Source: Methylorubrum rhodesianum (GTDB lineage Bacteria; Pseudomonadota; Alphaproteobacteria; Rhizobiales; Beijerinckiaceae). Taken from it: 64,000 bases of DNA. Below, in pieces: positions 25,396 through 33,128 of this stretch. The DNA is taken from NCBI RefSeq assembly GCF_014199985.1, contig NZ_JACHOS010000006.1, positions 1 to 64,000 on the forward strand, written 5' to 3'. How positions within the stretch are numbered: position 1 is the stretch's first letter; the number at the start of each line of letters is the position of its first letter. A program made the translations under genes and the position numbers. The notes under the pieces are model-generated. The model saw only the letters and a program-made list of their open reading frames with translations. It was not told the DNA's origin and ran no database searches.

Positions 25396-26468
25396 CACGC
25401 GACCCTCTCGTGCGGCATCAGCGTCGGCGCCACCGGCACCGAGACCGCCGGCACCGCCTCCGAGACCTCCTCCTCGCCGTGCGCGTGCAGGGCGGCCAGC
25501 AGGCGGCGGCGCATGATCATGCCGGGGCGGTCGGAGGGCATGTGGCTCTCGACCTTGCGGCTCATGTCGACGGTCGCGTCCGGGTCGGTCGATTCGAGGA
25601 TGTCGCGGTCCTCCTCGACGATCACCGCGTCCCAGGCGATCAGCGCCTCCGTCGAGCAATCCTCCTCACGGTCGTTGCGGTAGAGGATCTGCGCGAGGCG
25701 GATCGTGCCGTCGTCGATCGGGGTCGCCGAGTTGAAGATGATGTGCCGCAGCCCCGACGGATATTCGATGTCGAGCCGGCGGCAGAACGGCATGAACCAC
25801 TTGTTGCGCATGTGGCGCCGGGTCGTCGCCTCGGTGGTGCCGGTGATGCGGTGGGCCATCGGCGGGTTGGCGATGGTAATGATCGTCTCCGCCTCGAACC
25901 CGTAATCGGTCTCGGTGATCTCGTACTTTTCCGGGATCGGCTGGCTGATCTGCCCGAACGTGTTCTGGTGCACGAAGGCGAAGTGCGCGTTGTCGAAGGA
26001 ATTTTCCATCAGCCGCAGGGGCGAGGTCTTCCACACGTCGTGGAACTGCTGGATGCGCCGGTAGCCGGGCATCGTGTCCTCGGGAATCTCGGGGATCGGC
26101 GCGTAGGGCTCCTCCAGGCAGACCCAGGCGTAGCCGTACCTCGCGGTGCAGTGGTAGCTCTTCACCGCGAGCCGCGGCACGACCTGCTCCGGGCTGAATT
26201 GCGGGATGCGGGCGAGGGCGCCGTGCCGGTCATAGGCCCAGCCGTGATAGCCGCACACGATCAGGCCATCCTCGCACCAGCCCTTGGAGAGCTGAGCGGT
26301 GCGGTGGCAGCAGCGGTCCATCATCGCCGCGGGCTCGCCCGCGCCGTCGAGGAACAGCACAATCCGCTCGCCCATCAGGGTGAAGGGCTTGGGACCATCG
26401 GCAAGGTCGGACAGGCGCAGCGTCGCGTACCAGTAGTGGCGCCACAGCTTCTGTCGGGTCGTCAGCAT
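25395..26468 (-). CDS. Rieske non-haem iron oxygenase, alpha subunit
   Basis: A 357-residue ring-hydroxylating or demethylating oxygenase. An intact Rieske [2Fe-2S] motif is seen as RCCHRTAQ (C-x-H, about 52-54) and IVCGYHGW (C-x2-H, about 71). The catalytic iron site is ENSFDNAHFAFVH (Asp-His-His, about 152-164), with a further acidic ligand likely in VEEDRDILES. It needs a reductase; none of the classic ferredoxin-reductase type is in the operon, but the flavodoxin-like and FAD proteins are candidates. Start 26468 follows GGAGAG. Substrate unknown, probably the N-heterocycle imported by the neighbouring transporter. Confidence 0.88.
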   Translation of the reverse strand: MLTTRQKLWRHYWYATLRLSDLADGPKPFTLMGERIVLFLDGAGEPAAMMDRCCHRTAQLSKGWCEDGLIVCGYHGWAYDRHGALARIPQFSPEQVVPRLAVKSYHCTARYGYAWVCLEEPYAPIPEIPEDTMPGYRRIQQFHDVWKTSPLRLMENSFDNAHFAFVHQNTFGQISQPIPEKYEITETDYGFEAETIITIANPPMAHRITGTTEATTRRHMRNKWFMPFCRRLDIEYPSGLRHIIFNSATPIDDGTIRLAQILYRNDREEDCSTEALIAWDAVIVEEDRDILESTDPDATVDMSRKVESHMPSDRPGMIMRRRLLAALHAHGEEEVSEAVPAVSVPVAPTLMPHERVA

Positions 26469-26469
26469 G

Positions 26470-26517
26470 GAAACTCTCCGTGGTGATGCCCGGCGTGAAG
26501 CCCTCCGGCATGGTTTC
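26470..26517 (-). promoter_or_regulatory. Possible structured leader before Rieske oxygenase gene
   Basis: In the transcript, an outer GAAAC/GTTTC pairing (26513-26517 with 26470-26474) encloses a 7-bp bulged hairpin (ATGCC/GGCAT core, 26507-26511 with 26486-26490). The Shine-Dalgarno GGAGAG (26474-26479) lies at the 3' side of the structure, overlapping the outer stem by one base, just before the ATG. This could modulate translation. It does not match a riboswitch class I can name. Confidence 0.35.
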
Positions 26518-26535
26518 AAGGGATGCGGGGGTGGG

Positions 26536-27330
26536 TCAGACGCGCTCCGGATCGCCCCAGGAGCCGAGCGCGAGGCGGCTCAGGCCGCTCATGGCGAGGA
26601 ACAGCAGGATGCCGGCGGCGGTGATCAGCGAGAGGGCGGCGAACATCCGCGGGATGTCGAGCTGGAAGCCGGCCTGGAGGATCTCGTAGGCCAGCCCCGC
26701 GCTGCGTCCCCCAGTGCCGGCGACGAACTCCGCCACCACTGCGCCGATCAGGGCCAGCCCCGAGGAGATGCGCAGGCCCGCGAAGAAGTAGCCCAGCGCG
26801 CTCGGGATGCGCAGGCGCAGGAGCGTCTGCATCCGGCTCGCGCGGTAGACCCGCATCAGGTTGGCGAGCCCCGGATCGACGCTGCGCAGGCCCACCGTGG
26901 TGTTCGAGATCATGGGGAAGATTGCGATGATGGTGGCGCAGATGACGAGTGCGACCTGCGTGTCGCGCACGAGGATGATGATGAGCGGGGCCACCGCCAC
27001 CACGGGCGTCACCTGCAGCATCACCGCGTAGGGGAAGAAGCCGCGCTCGATGAAGCGGCTCTGCACGAACAGGAAGGCGACGAGCGTGCCGAGCACGGTC
27101 GAGAGCGCAAAGGCGATCAGCGTCACCCGCATCGTGCTCCACAGCGCCCGCAGCAGGTCGGGCCCGTTCTGGACGAGCGAGGCGGCGATCACGGAAGGCG
27201 CCGGAAACAGGTATTCAGGAATGGCGAAGCCGCGGCAGGCGGCCTCCCACAGGCTCAGCACGACGATCCCGACGAGGAGCGGCGGCAGCGCCGCCTGGAC
27301 CCAGGGGTCCCGGATCAGCGGCCGCTTCAT
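26536..27330 (-). CDS. ABC transporter permease, BPD type (SsuC/TauC/ThiX-like)
   Basis: A 264-residue inner-membrane permease with about six hydrophobic helices. The EAA loop that contacts the ATPase is represented by YRASRMQTLLRLRIPSALGYFF (about 161-182). AVAPLIIILV and FPMISNTTVGL are typical of the SsuC/TauC/ThiX permease group. Its start overlaps the ATPase stop by four bases. It imports the ligand of the NMT1/THI5 binding proteins in this operon. Confidence 0.87.
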   Translation of the reverse strand: MKRPLIRDPWVQAALPPLLVGIVVLSLWEAACRGFAIPEYLFPAPSVIAASLVQNGPDLLRALWSTMRVTLIAFALSTVLGTLVAFLFVQSRFIERGFFPYAVMLQVTPVVAVAPLIIILVRDTQVALVICATIIAIFPMISNTTVGLRSVDPGLANLMRVYRASRMQTLLRLRIPSALGYFFAGLRISSGLALIGAVVAEFVAGTGGRSAGLAYEILQAGFQLDIPRMFAALSLITAAGILLFLAMSGLSRLALGSWGDPERV

Positions 27331-28226
27331 GCCCCGGCCTCCGTGGTGGCGGGATCGCTCGCGAGCGACGCCTCGGTCAGCAGCGCCGAAAGGCGCTGAC
27401 AATATTCGGCGAAGCACGGAGAGCGCCGGAACGCGTCGCCGCGGGGATGCGGCTCGTCGATCGTCAGTTCGGCGAAGATGCGCCCCGGACGCGCCGCCAT
27501 CACGACGATGCGGGTGGAGAGGAACACCGCCTCGTAGATCGAGTGGGTGACGAACAGCACGGTGAGCGAGCGCCGCCACCACAGATCCACGAGGTCGGCG
27601 TCGAGCTTGTTGCGGGTGAACTCGTCGAGCGCGCCGAACGGCTCGTCCATCAGCAGGAGGTTCGGCTCGGTGACGAGGCCGCGGGCGATGGCCGCGCGCA
27701 TGCGCATGCCGCCGGAGAGCTGGCGCGGATAGCTCCGGCCCTTCTCGCCGAGCCCGACCCCTTCGAGCGCGGCCTGGACCCGGGGGGCGGACTCGGCCCT
27801 CCTCACGCCGGCCAGATCGAGGGGAAGGCGCACGTTGCTCGCGATGCGCAGCCACGGCATCAGCGTGGCGTCCTGAAACACCACCGACATGCGCCGGCCC
27901 TCCGCACCGACACCGTCGAAGCCGCCGCGCCACCACAGCAGGCGCCCGTCGCTGGGTTCGTTGAGGTTGGCCACGAGGGAGAGCAGGGTGCTCTTGCCGC
28001 AACCGGACGGCCCGATCAGCGACAGGAACTCACCCTCGCGCACCGTCAGGTCGACGGGGGCGAGCCCGCGGGTGCCGTCCGCGAACACCTTCTCGGCCGA
28101 GAGGATCTCGATGGCCGGCGCCGCGTTAGCGGCGGGCCGCGTGGTCATCACCCGTTCCGGTGCCGGGGAGGCCGCCTCGGCCTGCGCCGCCCGCGGATAG
28201 GCCGTGTGTGCGAGAGCCGCCATCAT
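27327..28226 (-). CDS. ABC transporter ATP-binding protein (SsuB/TauB/ThiZ-like)
   Basis: A 299-residue ATPase. Walker A GPSGCGKSTLL (about 71-81), Q-loop VVFQDATLMPWL, signature LSGGMRMRAAIARGL, Walker B LLLMDEPFGALDEF and switch His in FVTHSIYEAVFLS are all intact. An N-terminal Ala-rich extension of about 35 residues precedes the domain. ATG 28226 lies 5 bases after the binding-protein stop; ATG 28148 is an alternative. It energises the permease at 26536-27330. Confidence 0.88.
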   Translation of the reverse strand: MMAALAHTAYPRAAQAEAASPAPERVMTTRPAANAAPAIEILSAEKVFADGTRGLAPVDLTVREGEFLSLIGPSGCGKSTLLSLVANLNEPSDGRLLWWRGGFDGVGAEGRRMSVVFQDATLMPWLRIASNVRLPLDLAGVRRAESAPRVQAALEGVGLGEKGRSYPRQLSGGMRMRAAIARGLVTEPNLLLMDEPFGALDEFTRNKLDADLVDLWWRRSLTVLFVTHSIYEAVFLSTRIVVMAARPGRIFAELTIDEPHPRGDAFRRSPCFAEYCQRLSALLTEASLASDPATTEAGA

Positions 28227-28231
28227 GCGGC

Positions 28232-29218
28232 TCACTCGGCCTTTGCCGAAAGGACGGGCATGAAGTCGAGGGTGAAGGCCCGCTTCCAGTCCGTGGAGGC
28301 TTTGAGCAGCCCGGCCTCCACGAGGTAGTCGTAGGACGCCTTCCAGCGCGCCTCCGTCATGGTCCCGATGGCGACGTTCTCCTCGCCGCCGAGCACCTTG
28401 AGCGCCTTCATCCGCTCGATACCGAAGGCGATCTGGCTGTCGCTCATCTTCGGGTTGGCCGCCTTGATCAGGACGTTGGCGGGACCCGGATTTTCCATGT
28501 AGTTCTTCCAGCCCTCCATGGAGGCGGCCACGAACCGGCGCATCGCGTCGGGCTTGCTCTCGGCGAGCTTTCGGGTCGTCACGATCGTGGTGCCGTAGGG
28601 CGGGTAGCCGTCCTTGGCGAAAAGGAAGAAGTTGACCGGAACGCCCTTCTCCTGCGCCTGGAACGGCTCCGAGGAGGGATAGGCCTGCTGCACGACGGTC
28701 TTGTCGGCGAAGAAGGGCTGCAGGTTGAAGGTGTAGGCCCTCACCTGACCGTCCGAGAGCGCGTATTTCTTCTTCAGCCAGGGCCACCACGCGGTCATGC
28801 CGGCCGAGGAGACGAGGATCGTTTTGTCCTTGACGCCTGCCAGCGAGGTCACGTCGTCGTGGGTCATCATCCCCTGCAGGTCGTACTGGAACGACGCCGC
28901 CACGGTGACCGCGGGCAGGCCCTTCTCGACCGCCTGAAGCACCTGGATGTCGTAGCCCATGATCGCGTCGGCCTCGCCCGCGAGCAGGAGCTGCAGGCCG
29001 TTGACCTGGGGCCCGCCCATGCGGATCTCGACGTCGAGGCCGGCCTTCTCGTAGAGGCCGGTGGCCTTGGCCTGGTAGAAGCCGCCGTGCTCGGCCTGGG
29101 CGTACCAGCTCGTCAGGAAGACGATCTTGTCCGCCGCCCGCGCCGGCCCGGCCATCGCCAGCGCCAGGGTGATCGCCAGAAGGGTGGAGGCCCCGGCCTC
29201 GAACCTGAACGACCGCAT
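28232..29218 (-). CDS. NMT1/THI5-like ABC transporter substrate-binding protein (first of the operon)
   Basis: A 328-residue periplasmic protein with a Sec signal (STLLAITLALAMAGPARA). IVFLTSWYAQAEHGGFYQAK, then GLYEKAGLDVEIRMGG, mark it as NMT1/THI5-like, a family that binds pyrimidine precursors of thiamin and related heterocycles. It is the first gene of the overlapped operon running to 17396. A divergent LysR gene lies upstream across 326 bp. Confidence 0.87.
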   Translation of the reverse strand: MRSFRFEAGASTLLAITLALAMAGPARAADKIVFLTSWYAQAEHGGFYQAKATGLYEKAGLDVEIRMGGPQVNGLQLLLAGEADAIMGYDIQVLQAVEKGLPAVTVAASFQYDLQGMMTHDDVTSLAGVKDKTILVSSAGMTAWWPWLKKKYALSDGQVRAYTFNLQPFFADKTVVQQAYPSSEPFQAQEKGVPVNFFLFAKDGYPPYGTTIVTTRKLAESKPDAMRRFVAASMEGWKNYMENPGPANVLIKAANPKMSDSQIAFGIERMKALKVLGGEENVAIGTMTEARWKASYDYLVEAGLLKASTDWKRAFTLDFMPVLSAKAE

Positions 29219-29544
29219 CGGTGATGGTCCCCCGCCGCGTTGTCCGGGACGGTTTCCTCGACGCAGATGCTGTGCCGCGTCGGACCTGTCCGGACTGCCC
29301 GACACCAGGGAAGCGGAAGCAGTGCTGCAGGAAAAGCATCGTTTTCCGCGCGCAGCGCTCGCAGAATTCGCACGCTGCCGCATGGCTGTGCGCTTGGTGA
29401 AGCGTTCGGCGCCGACGCGTCCCGGCCTGCCCGGAGGTGGTCCGCGCGCGATCGGACAAGGCGAGTTGGCAAGCTCCCTGCAGAACACCGCCGACGCGTT
29501 GCGCCGAGGGAGCGCGACGGCACGCGGGCGGAGGCCGCACCCCC
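29219..29544. promoter_or_regulatory. Divergent promoter region between catabolic operon and LysR gene
   Basis: This 326-bp gene-free region separates the leftward operon (first gene ends its 5' side at 29218) from the rightward LysR gene at 29545. Regulators of this type usually bind such a shared region. It contains several GTCCGGAC-like words (for example tgtccggact near 29287-29296) but no convincing T-N11-A operator could be singled out by eye. Confidence 0.5.
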
Positions 29545-30450
29545 ATGCTGCATCATCGCCTGCTGGGATACCTCGACGAGGTGGCCCGCAGCGGCTCGAT
29601 CCGCCGGGCGGCCACGCGCCTCAACGTCGCCTCGAGCGCCGTCAACCGTCAGATCCTCTCGCTCGAGGAGGAGATGGGAACGCCGCTGTTCGAGCGGCTG
29701 CCGCGCGGCCTGCGCCTCACCGCGGCGGGCGAGGTGCTGGTGCGGCACGTGCGCGACACGCTGAACGGCCACGAGCGCATGCTGGCGCAGGTCGCCTCGC
29801 TCAAGGGGCTGACCCGCGGCGAGGTGACGGTGGCGACCATGGCGAGCATCGCCGCCGGGGTGCTGCCGGGGGTGATCCGCACCTTTCGCGAGACCCATCC
29901 CCGCATCGTCGTCAAGGTTCTGGTCCTGCCGGTCGATCAGATCGCCGCCGCCCTGCTCGCGGGCGAGGCCGACCTCGCCCTGGCCTACCGGCTCCCGCCC
30001 GATCCGCGCATGCGCTGCATCGCCGAGTTCGAACACCGGCTCGGGGCGGTGATGGCGCCCGACCATCCCCTCAACGGCCGCTACCAGGTGCGCATGGCCG
30101 ATTGCCTCGCCTATCCCCTCGTCGTCGCCGACCGCTCGATGACCCTGCGCGACGTGCTCGAACTCCTCGTGCCCGAGGGCACGAGCTTCACGCCGGTGGT
30201 CGAGACGAACTCGATCGAGCTGATGAAGCGCCTCGCCCAGACGGCCCCGCACATCACCTTCGTCAACCTCTCGGATGTCGGAGAGGAGATCCGCCGCGGC
30301 GTGCTGGCCTTCACGCCGATCTCGGATGCCAGCGCGATCATCCAGCGGGCCTCGCTGATGCAGCGCGCCCGCTCCGCGCTCGACGGGCCCGCCCACCTCC
30401 TCGCGGCCCGGATCCAGGCCGAGTTCGAGCGCCAGAGCGTTCCGGACTGA
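29545..30450 (+). CDS. LysR-family transcriptional regulator
   Basis: A 301-residue regulator. The N-terminal winged helix-turn-helix shows GSIRRAATRLNVASSAVNRQ (about 17-36) and LEEEMGTPLFERLPRGLRLT. The C-terminal effector domain begins near residue 90 (GEVTVATMASIAAGVLPGV). It diverges from the 17.4-29.2 kb operon and is followed by a deaminase gene, so it probably controls one or both in response to the imported compound or an intermediate. It is close in sequence style to the LysR at 62571-63494 (shared GSIR recognition-helix start). Confidence 0.88.
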   Translation: MLHHRLLGYLDEVARSGSIRRAATRLNVASSAVNRQILSLEEEMGTPLFERLPRGLRLTAAGEVLVRHVRDTLNGHERMLAQVASLKGLTRGEVTVATMASIAAGVLPGVIRTFRETHPRIVVKVLVLPVDQIAAALLAGEADLALAYRLPPDPRMRCIAEFEHRLGAVMAPDHPLNGRYQVRMADCLAYPLVVADRSMTLRDVLELLVPEGTSFTPVVETNSIELMKRLAQTAPHITFVNLSDVGEEIRRGVLAFTPISDASAIIQRASLMQRARSALDGPAHLLAARIQAEFERQSVPD

Positions 30451-30535
30451 CGCCCCGGTCCGGATTCCACGACACTCCCCTGCCTGCCGCCCCGCCGACC
30501 GGACTTTGCTCCGATCTCCCTCGAAGGGTTGAACC

Positions 30536-31909
30536 ATGTCCGAGCCGTCGTTCCTGCCCGAGGCCCGCGCCTATCGCCTGCGCAACGCGCGCGTGCCCGC
30601 CGCCTTCCTGACGGGCGGCGTACCGGCCGGCGCGATCCTCGACGCGGACGGCTGCGCGCTCATCGACATCGTGGTCGCGGACGGCGCCTTCGCCGGTCTC
30701 ATACCGGCGGGCGGATCGCCCGAGGCCCTGCCGGCCGCCGATCTGGCCGGACGGCAGGTCTGGCCGCGCCTCGTCGACGCGCACACCCATCTCGACAAAG
30801 GCCATACCGTCGCCCGCACGCCCAATCCGGACGGCGATTTCCCCGGCGCCCGCGACGCCACGACGGCGGACCGCACCCGTTACTGGGACGCGGAGGATCT
30901 GCGCCGCCGCATGGACTTCGGCCTCGCCTGCGCCTTCGCCCACGGCACGGGCGCGATCCGCACCCATCTCGACAGCCAGGAGAGCGGCGGCGAGGAGGGT
31001 GCGCCGCGCGACCAGGCCGTGACGAGCTGGGCGGTGTTCCGGGAGATGCGGGCGGCCTGGGCCGGGCGGATCGCGCTCCAGGCCGTGGGCCTGACCCCGA
31101 TCGATGCCTACGCCACCGATTACGGGCGCCGTCTCGCCGACCTGATCGCGGATTCCGATGGTCTGATCGGCGGCGTGACCCGGCCGACCGGCGGCCTGCA
31201 CGGCGGGGCGCTGGCCGAGATCGACGCCCTGCTCGACCGCCTGTTCGGCCTCGCCCGGGAGCGCGGTCTCGACGTGGATCTCCATGTCGACGAGACCGGC
31301 GATCCCGCGGCGACCTCCCTCGATGCCGTCGCCCGCGCCACCCTGCGCCACGGCTACGAGGGCCGCGTCACCTGCGGGCATTGCTGCAGCCTCGCATTGC
31401 AGCCGGAGGCGCAGGCTTCGGCCACGATCGCGCGGGTCGCGCAGGCGGGGATCCGCGTCGTGACGCTGCCGACCGTCAACATGTACCTGCAGGACCGGCG
31501 GCGGGGGCGCACCCCGCGCTGGCGCGGCGTCGCCCCGGTCCAGGAACTGATGGCGGCCGGCGTGCCCGTGATGGTCGCGGGCGACAATTGCCGCGATGCG
31601 TTCTACGCCTACGGCGACCACGACATGCTCGACACGGTCCGTGCGGCGGTGCGCATCCTCCACCTCGATCATCCGCTGGCCGGGGCGCCCGCGCTCGCCG
31701 GGCCGGTGCCCGGGGCGATGATGGGGCTTCCCCATGCCGGCACCCTCCGCGAGGGCGGGCCCGCCGACCTCATCCTCCTGCCCGCCCGCAGCCTCAACGA
31801 GGTCGTCGCGCGGCCGCATGCCGGTCGAATCGTCGTGGTCGCGGGCCGGCCCATCACGGCGCCGCTGCCGCCCTACGAGAGCCTGACCGGCGAGGCCGCG
31901 CCCTGGTAG
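30536..31909 (+). CDS. Cytosine-deaminase-like metal-dependent amidohydrolase
   Basis: A 457-residue TIM-barrel amidohydrolase of the CodA group. Metal and catalytic blocks in order: VDAHTHLDKGHT (about 82-93), DVDLHVDETGDPAA (His and Glu, about 247), TCGHCCSLALQ (about 282) and AGDNCRDAFYAYGDHDML (Asp, about 350). CodA relatives deaminate cytosine, isoguanine, creatinine or other cyclic amidines. No signal peptide. It follows the LysR gene on the same strand after 85 bases. Given its neighbours it may deaminate the same heterocycle handled by the divergent operon; the exact substrate is unknown. Confidence 0.83.
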   Translation: MSEPSFLPEARAYRLRNARVPAAFLTGGVPAGAILDADGCALIDIVVADGAFAGLIPAGGSPEALPAADLAGRQVWPRLVDAHTHLDKGHTVARTPNPDGDFPGARDATTADRTRYWDAEDLRRRMDFGLACAFAHGTGAIRTHLDSQESGGEEGAPRDQAVTSWAVFREMRAAWAGRIALQAVGLTPIDAYATDYGRRLADLIADSDGLIGGVTRPTGGLHGGALAEIDALLDRLFGLARERGLDVDLHVDETGDPAATSLDAVARATLRHGYEGRVTCGHCCSLALQPEAQASATIARVAQAGIRVVTLPTVNMYLQDRRRGRTPRWRGVAPVQELMAAGVPVMVAGDNCRDAFYAYGDHDMLDTVRAAVRILHLDHPLAGAPALAGPVPGAMMGLPHAGTLREGGPADLILLPARSLNEVVARPHAGRIVVVAGRPITAPLPPYESLTGEAAPW

Positions 31910-32203
31910 GCGGGCGCGGGACGGCGGGATGGGTGCGGAACGGCACTCACCGCGAAAGAGTCGTGCCAGAACGCCCACTCTGTCGAAAAATTCTGCAAAT
32001 ACGCACTAACGCTCAGTGAAGACTGATGTTTTCTGGTTTCTGGCTCGAAAGACCCCGATCCCTCGCCTCGGCTGTGCCGTATCTATGTGCACAGGTCCCG
32101 AGCAATTCGTGTTGTTTTACAGGGCATTGATGCTCAGTTTGTGGGACATGCGGCGTCGCTGGATCTGATCGCGGCGCCGAAGCAAGTCTCGGAGATTGAC
32201 GAC
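31910..32203. other. Intergenic region upstream of small secreted protein gene
   Basis: Nearly 300 bp without a gene. It contains a locally AT-richer part (about 31980-32040), which is where a promoter for the small secreted gene at 32204 would be expected. Nothing else was recognised. Confidence 0.45.
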
Positions 32204-32452
32204 ATGATCGCACGCATCGCCGCAGGCGCGATCCTCGGCCTCGCCCTCACCACCGCCGCCTCGGCCCAGAGCTACAACGCGCCGGCCGGCATTCCCGCCG
32301 TCACCGCCCCGGGCGGCCTCGTCGGCATCGCCGGTCCGGGCAACGTCGAGCGCTATCTCGATCGTGACGGCCGCCACGGCACCGTTTCCGTCGATGGCGT
32401 CTACACCACCGGCTCGACCGCCCGGGGCGCGCGCACCGTTCACGGGCGCTGA
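32204..32452 (+). CDS. Small secreted protein with APAGIPxVTAPGG motif
   Basis: An 82-residue protein. The signal peptide (ARIAAGAILGLALTTAASA) is followed by QSYNAPAGIPAVTAPGG, then GIAGPGNVERYLDRDGRHGT and a short Thr/Arg tail. The QSYNAPAGIPxVTAPGG block is shared almost exactly with the next gene, showing recent duplication. Function unknown; probably periplasmic. The ATG was chosen at the signal-peptide start. A T-rich terminator follows. Confidence 0.7.
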   Translation: MIARIAAGAILGLALTTAASAQSYNAPAGIPAVTAPGGLVGIAGPGNVERYLDRDGRHGTVSVDGVYTTGSTARGARTVHGR

Positions 32453-32493
32453 CGCATCCCGAGGGTCCGACGACCTTCGTCCCGACGCTTCGA

Positions 32494-32529
32494 AGGGCCG
32501 GCCGCGCAGCGACGCAGCCGGCCCTTTTT
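32494..32529 (+). terminator. Rho-independent terminator
   Basis: A 9-bp stem (agggccggc with gccggccct) followed immediately by a T-run (ttttt), downstream of the small secreted gene ending at 32452. Confidence 0.85.
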
Positions 32530-32717
32530 CATGGGCCACCATGCCCATCTCAATCCGCCCGGACACCGTTTCCATGGGGGGCTCATCTCAAGCTTTTCGA
32601 TTTCATCGAACAGTTCGTTCGATCTTATTCCAGTTTTCGGAACGCTCAGGCAGGTCCATCTTCGCTCCATCAGATGACGACGAACCGGCCGTCACCGCCC
32701 CACCGATGGAGTATCCC

Positions 32718-32957
32718 ATGACCCGCATCCTCACCGCTTCCGTCCTCGCCCTCTCCCTCGCCGCCGGCGTGACCGGCCCGGCCTCGGCCCAGAGCTACAA
32801 TGCGCCGGCCGGCATCCCCACGGTCACCGCCCCGGGCGGCCTCAACGATGCCGGCGCCGTGCAGCGCTCCACCGTTCGCGACACCCGCCTCGGCACCCTG
32901 CCGGCGGATGCCGACCTGACCACCGGCTCGGTGCGGCGGCCCCATCACGCGCGCTGA
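32718..32957 (+). CDS. Small secreted protein, paralogue of 32204-32452
   Basis: A 79-residue protein with a signal peptide (TRILTASVLALSLAAGVTGPASA) and QSYNAPAGIPTVTAPGG directly after cleavage. The tail (RDTRLGTLPADADLTTGSVRR) differs from its paralogue except for a TTGS element. GGAG lies just before the start. Function unknown. A GC-rich hairpin follows the stop. Confidence 0.7.
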   Translation: MTRILTASVLALSLAAGVTGPASAQSYNAPAGIPTVTAPGGLNDAGAVQRSTVRDTRLGTLPADADLTTGSVRRPHHAR

Positions 32958-33014
32958 CCGCCGCCCGGTCTCCGCGAGGCCCCGGCACCGGCGATCCCGA
33001 AATCCGCACGCATC

Positions 33015-33048
33015 CCGAAGCCGGCCCTCGCGAGGGGGCCGGCTTCGG
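33015..33048 (+). terminator. Hairpin terminator after small secreted gene
   Basis: A perfect 12-bp stem (ccgaagccggcc and complement) with a 10-nt loop, 57 bases after the stop at 32957. The T-run is weak, but the stem is strong and nothing else explains it. Confidence 0.7.
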
Positions 33049-33128
33049 CCGTTTCCGGCCGCGGCGTCGCGCTTGCTTGTCGGAGCTTTCGCCGCGGCGG
33101 CGGGACGCCGGGTTCGGGGGCAGAGCGC

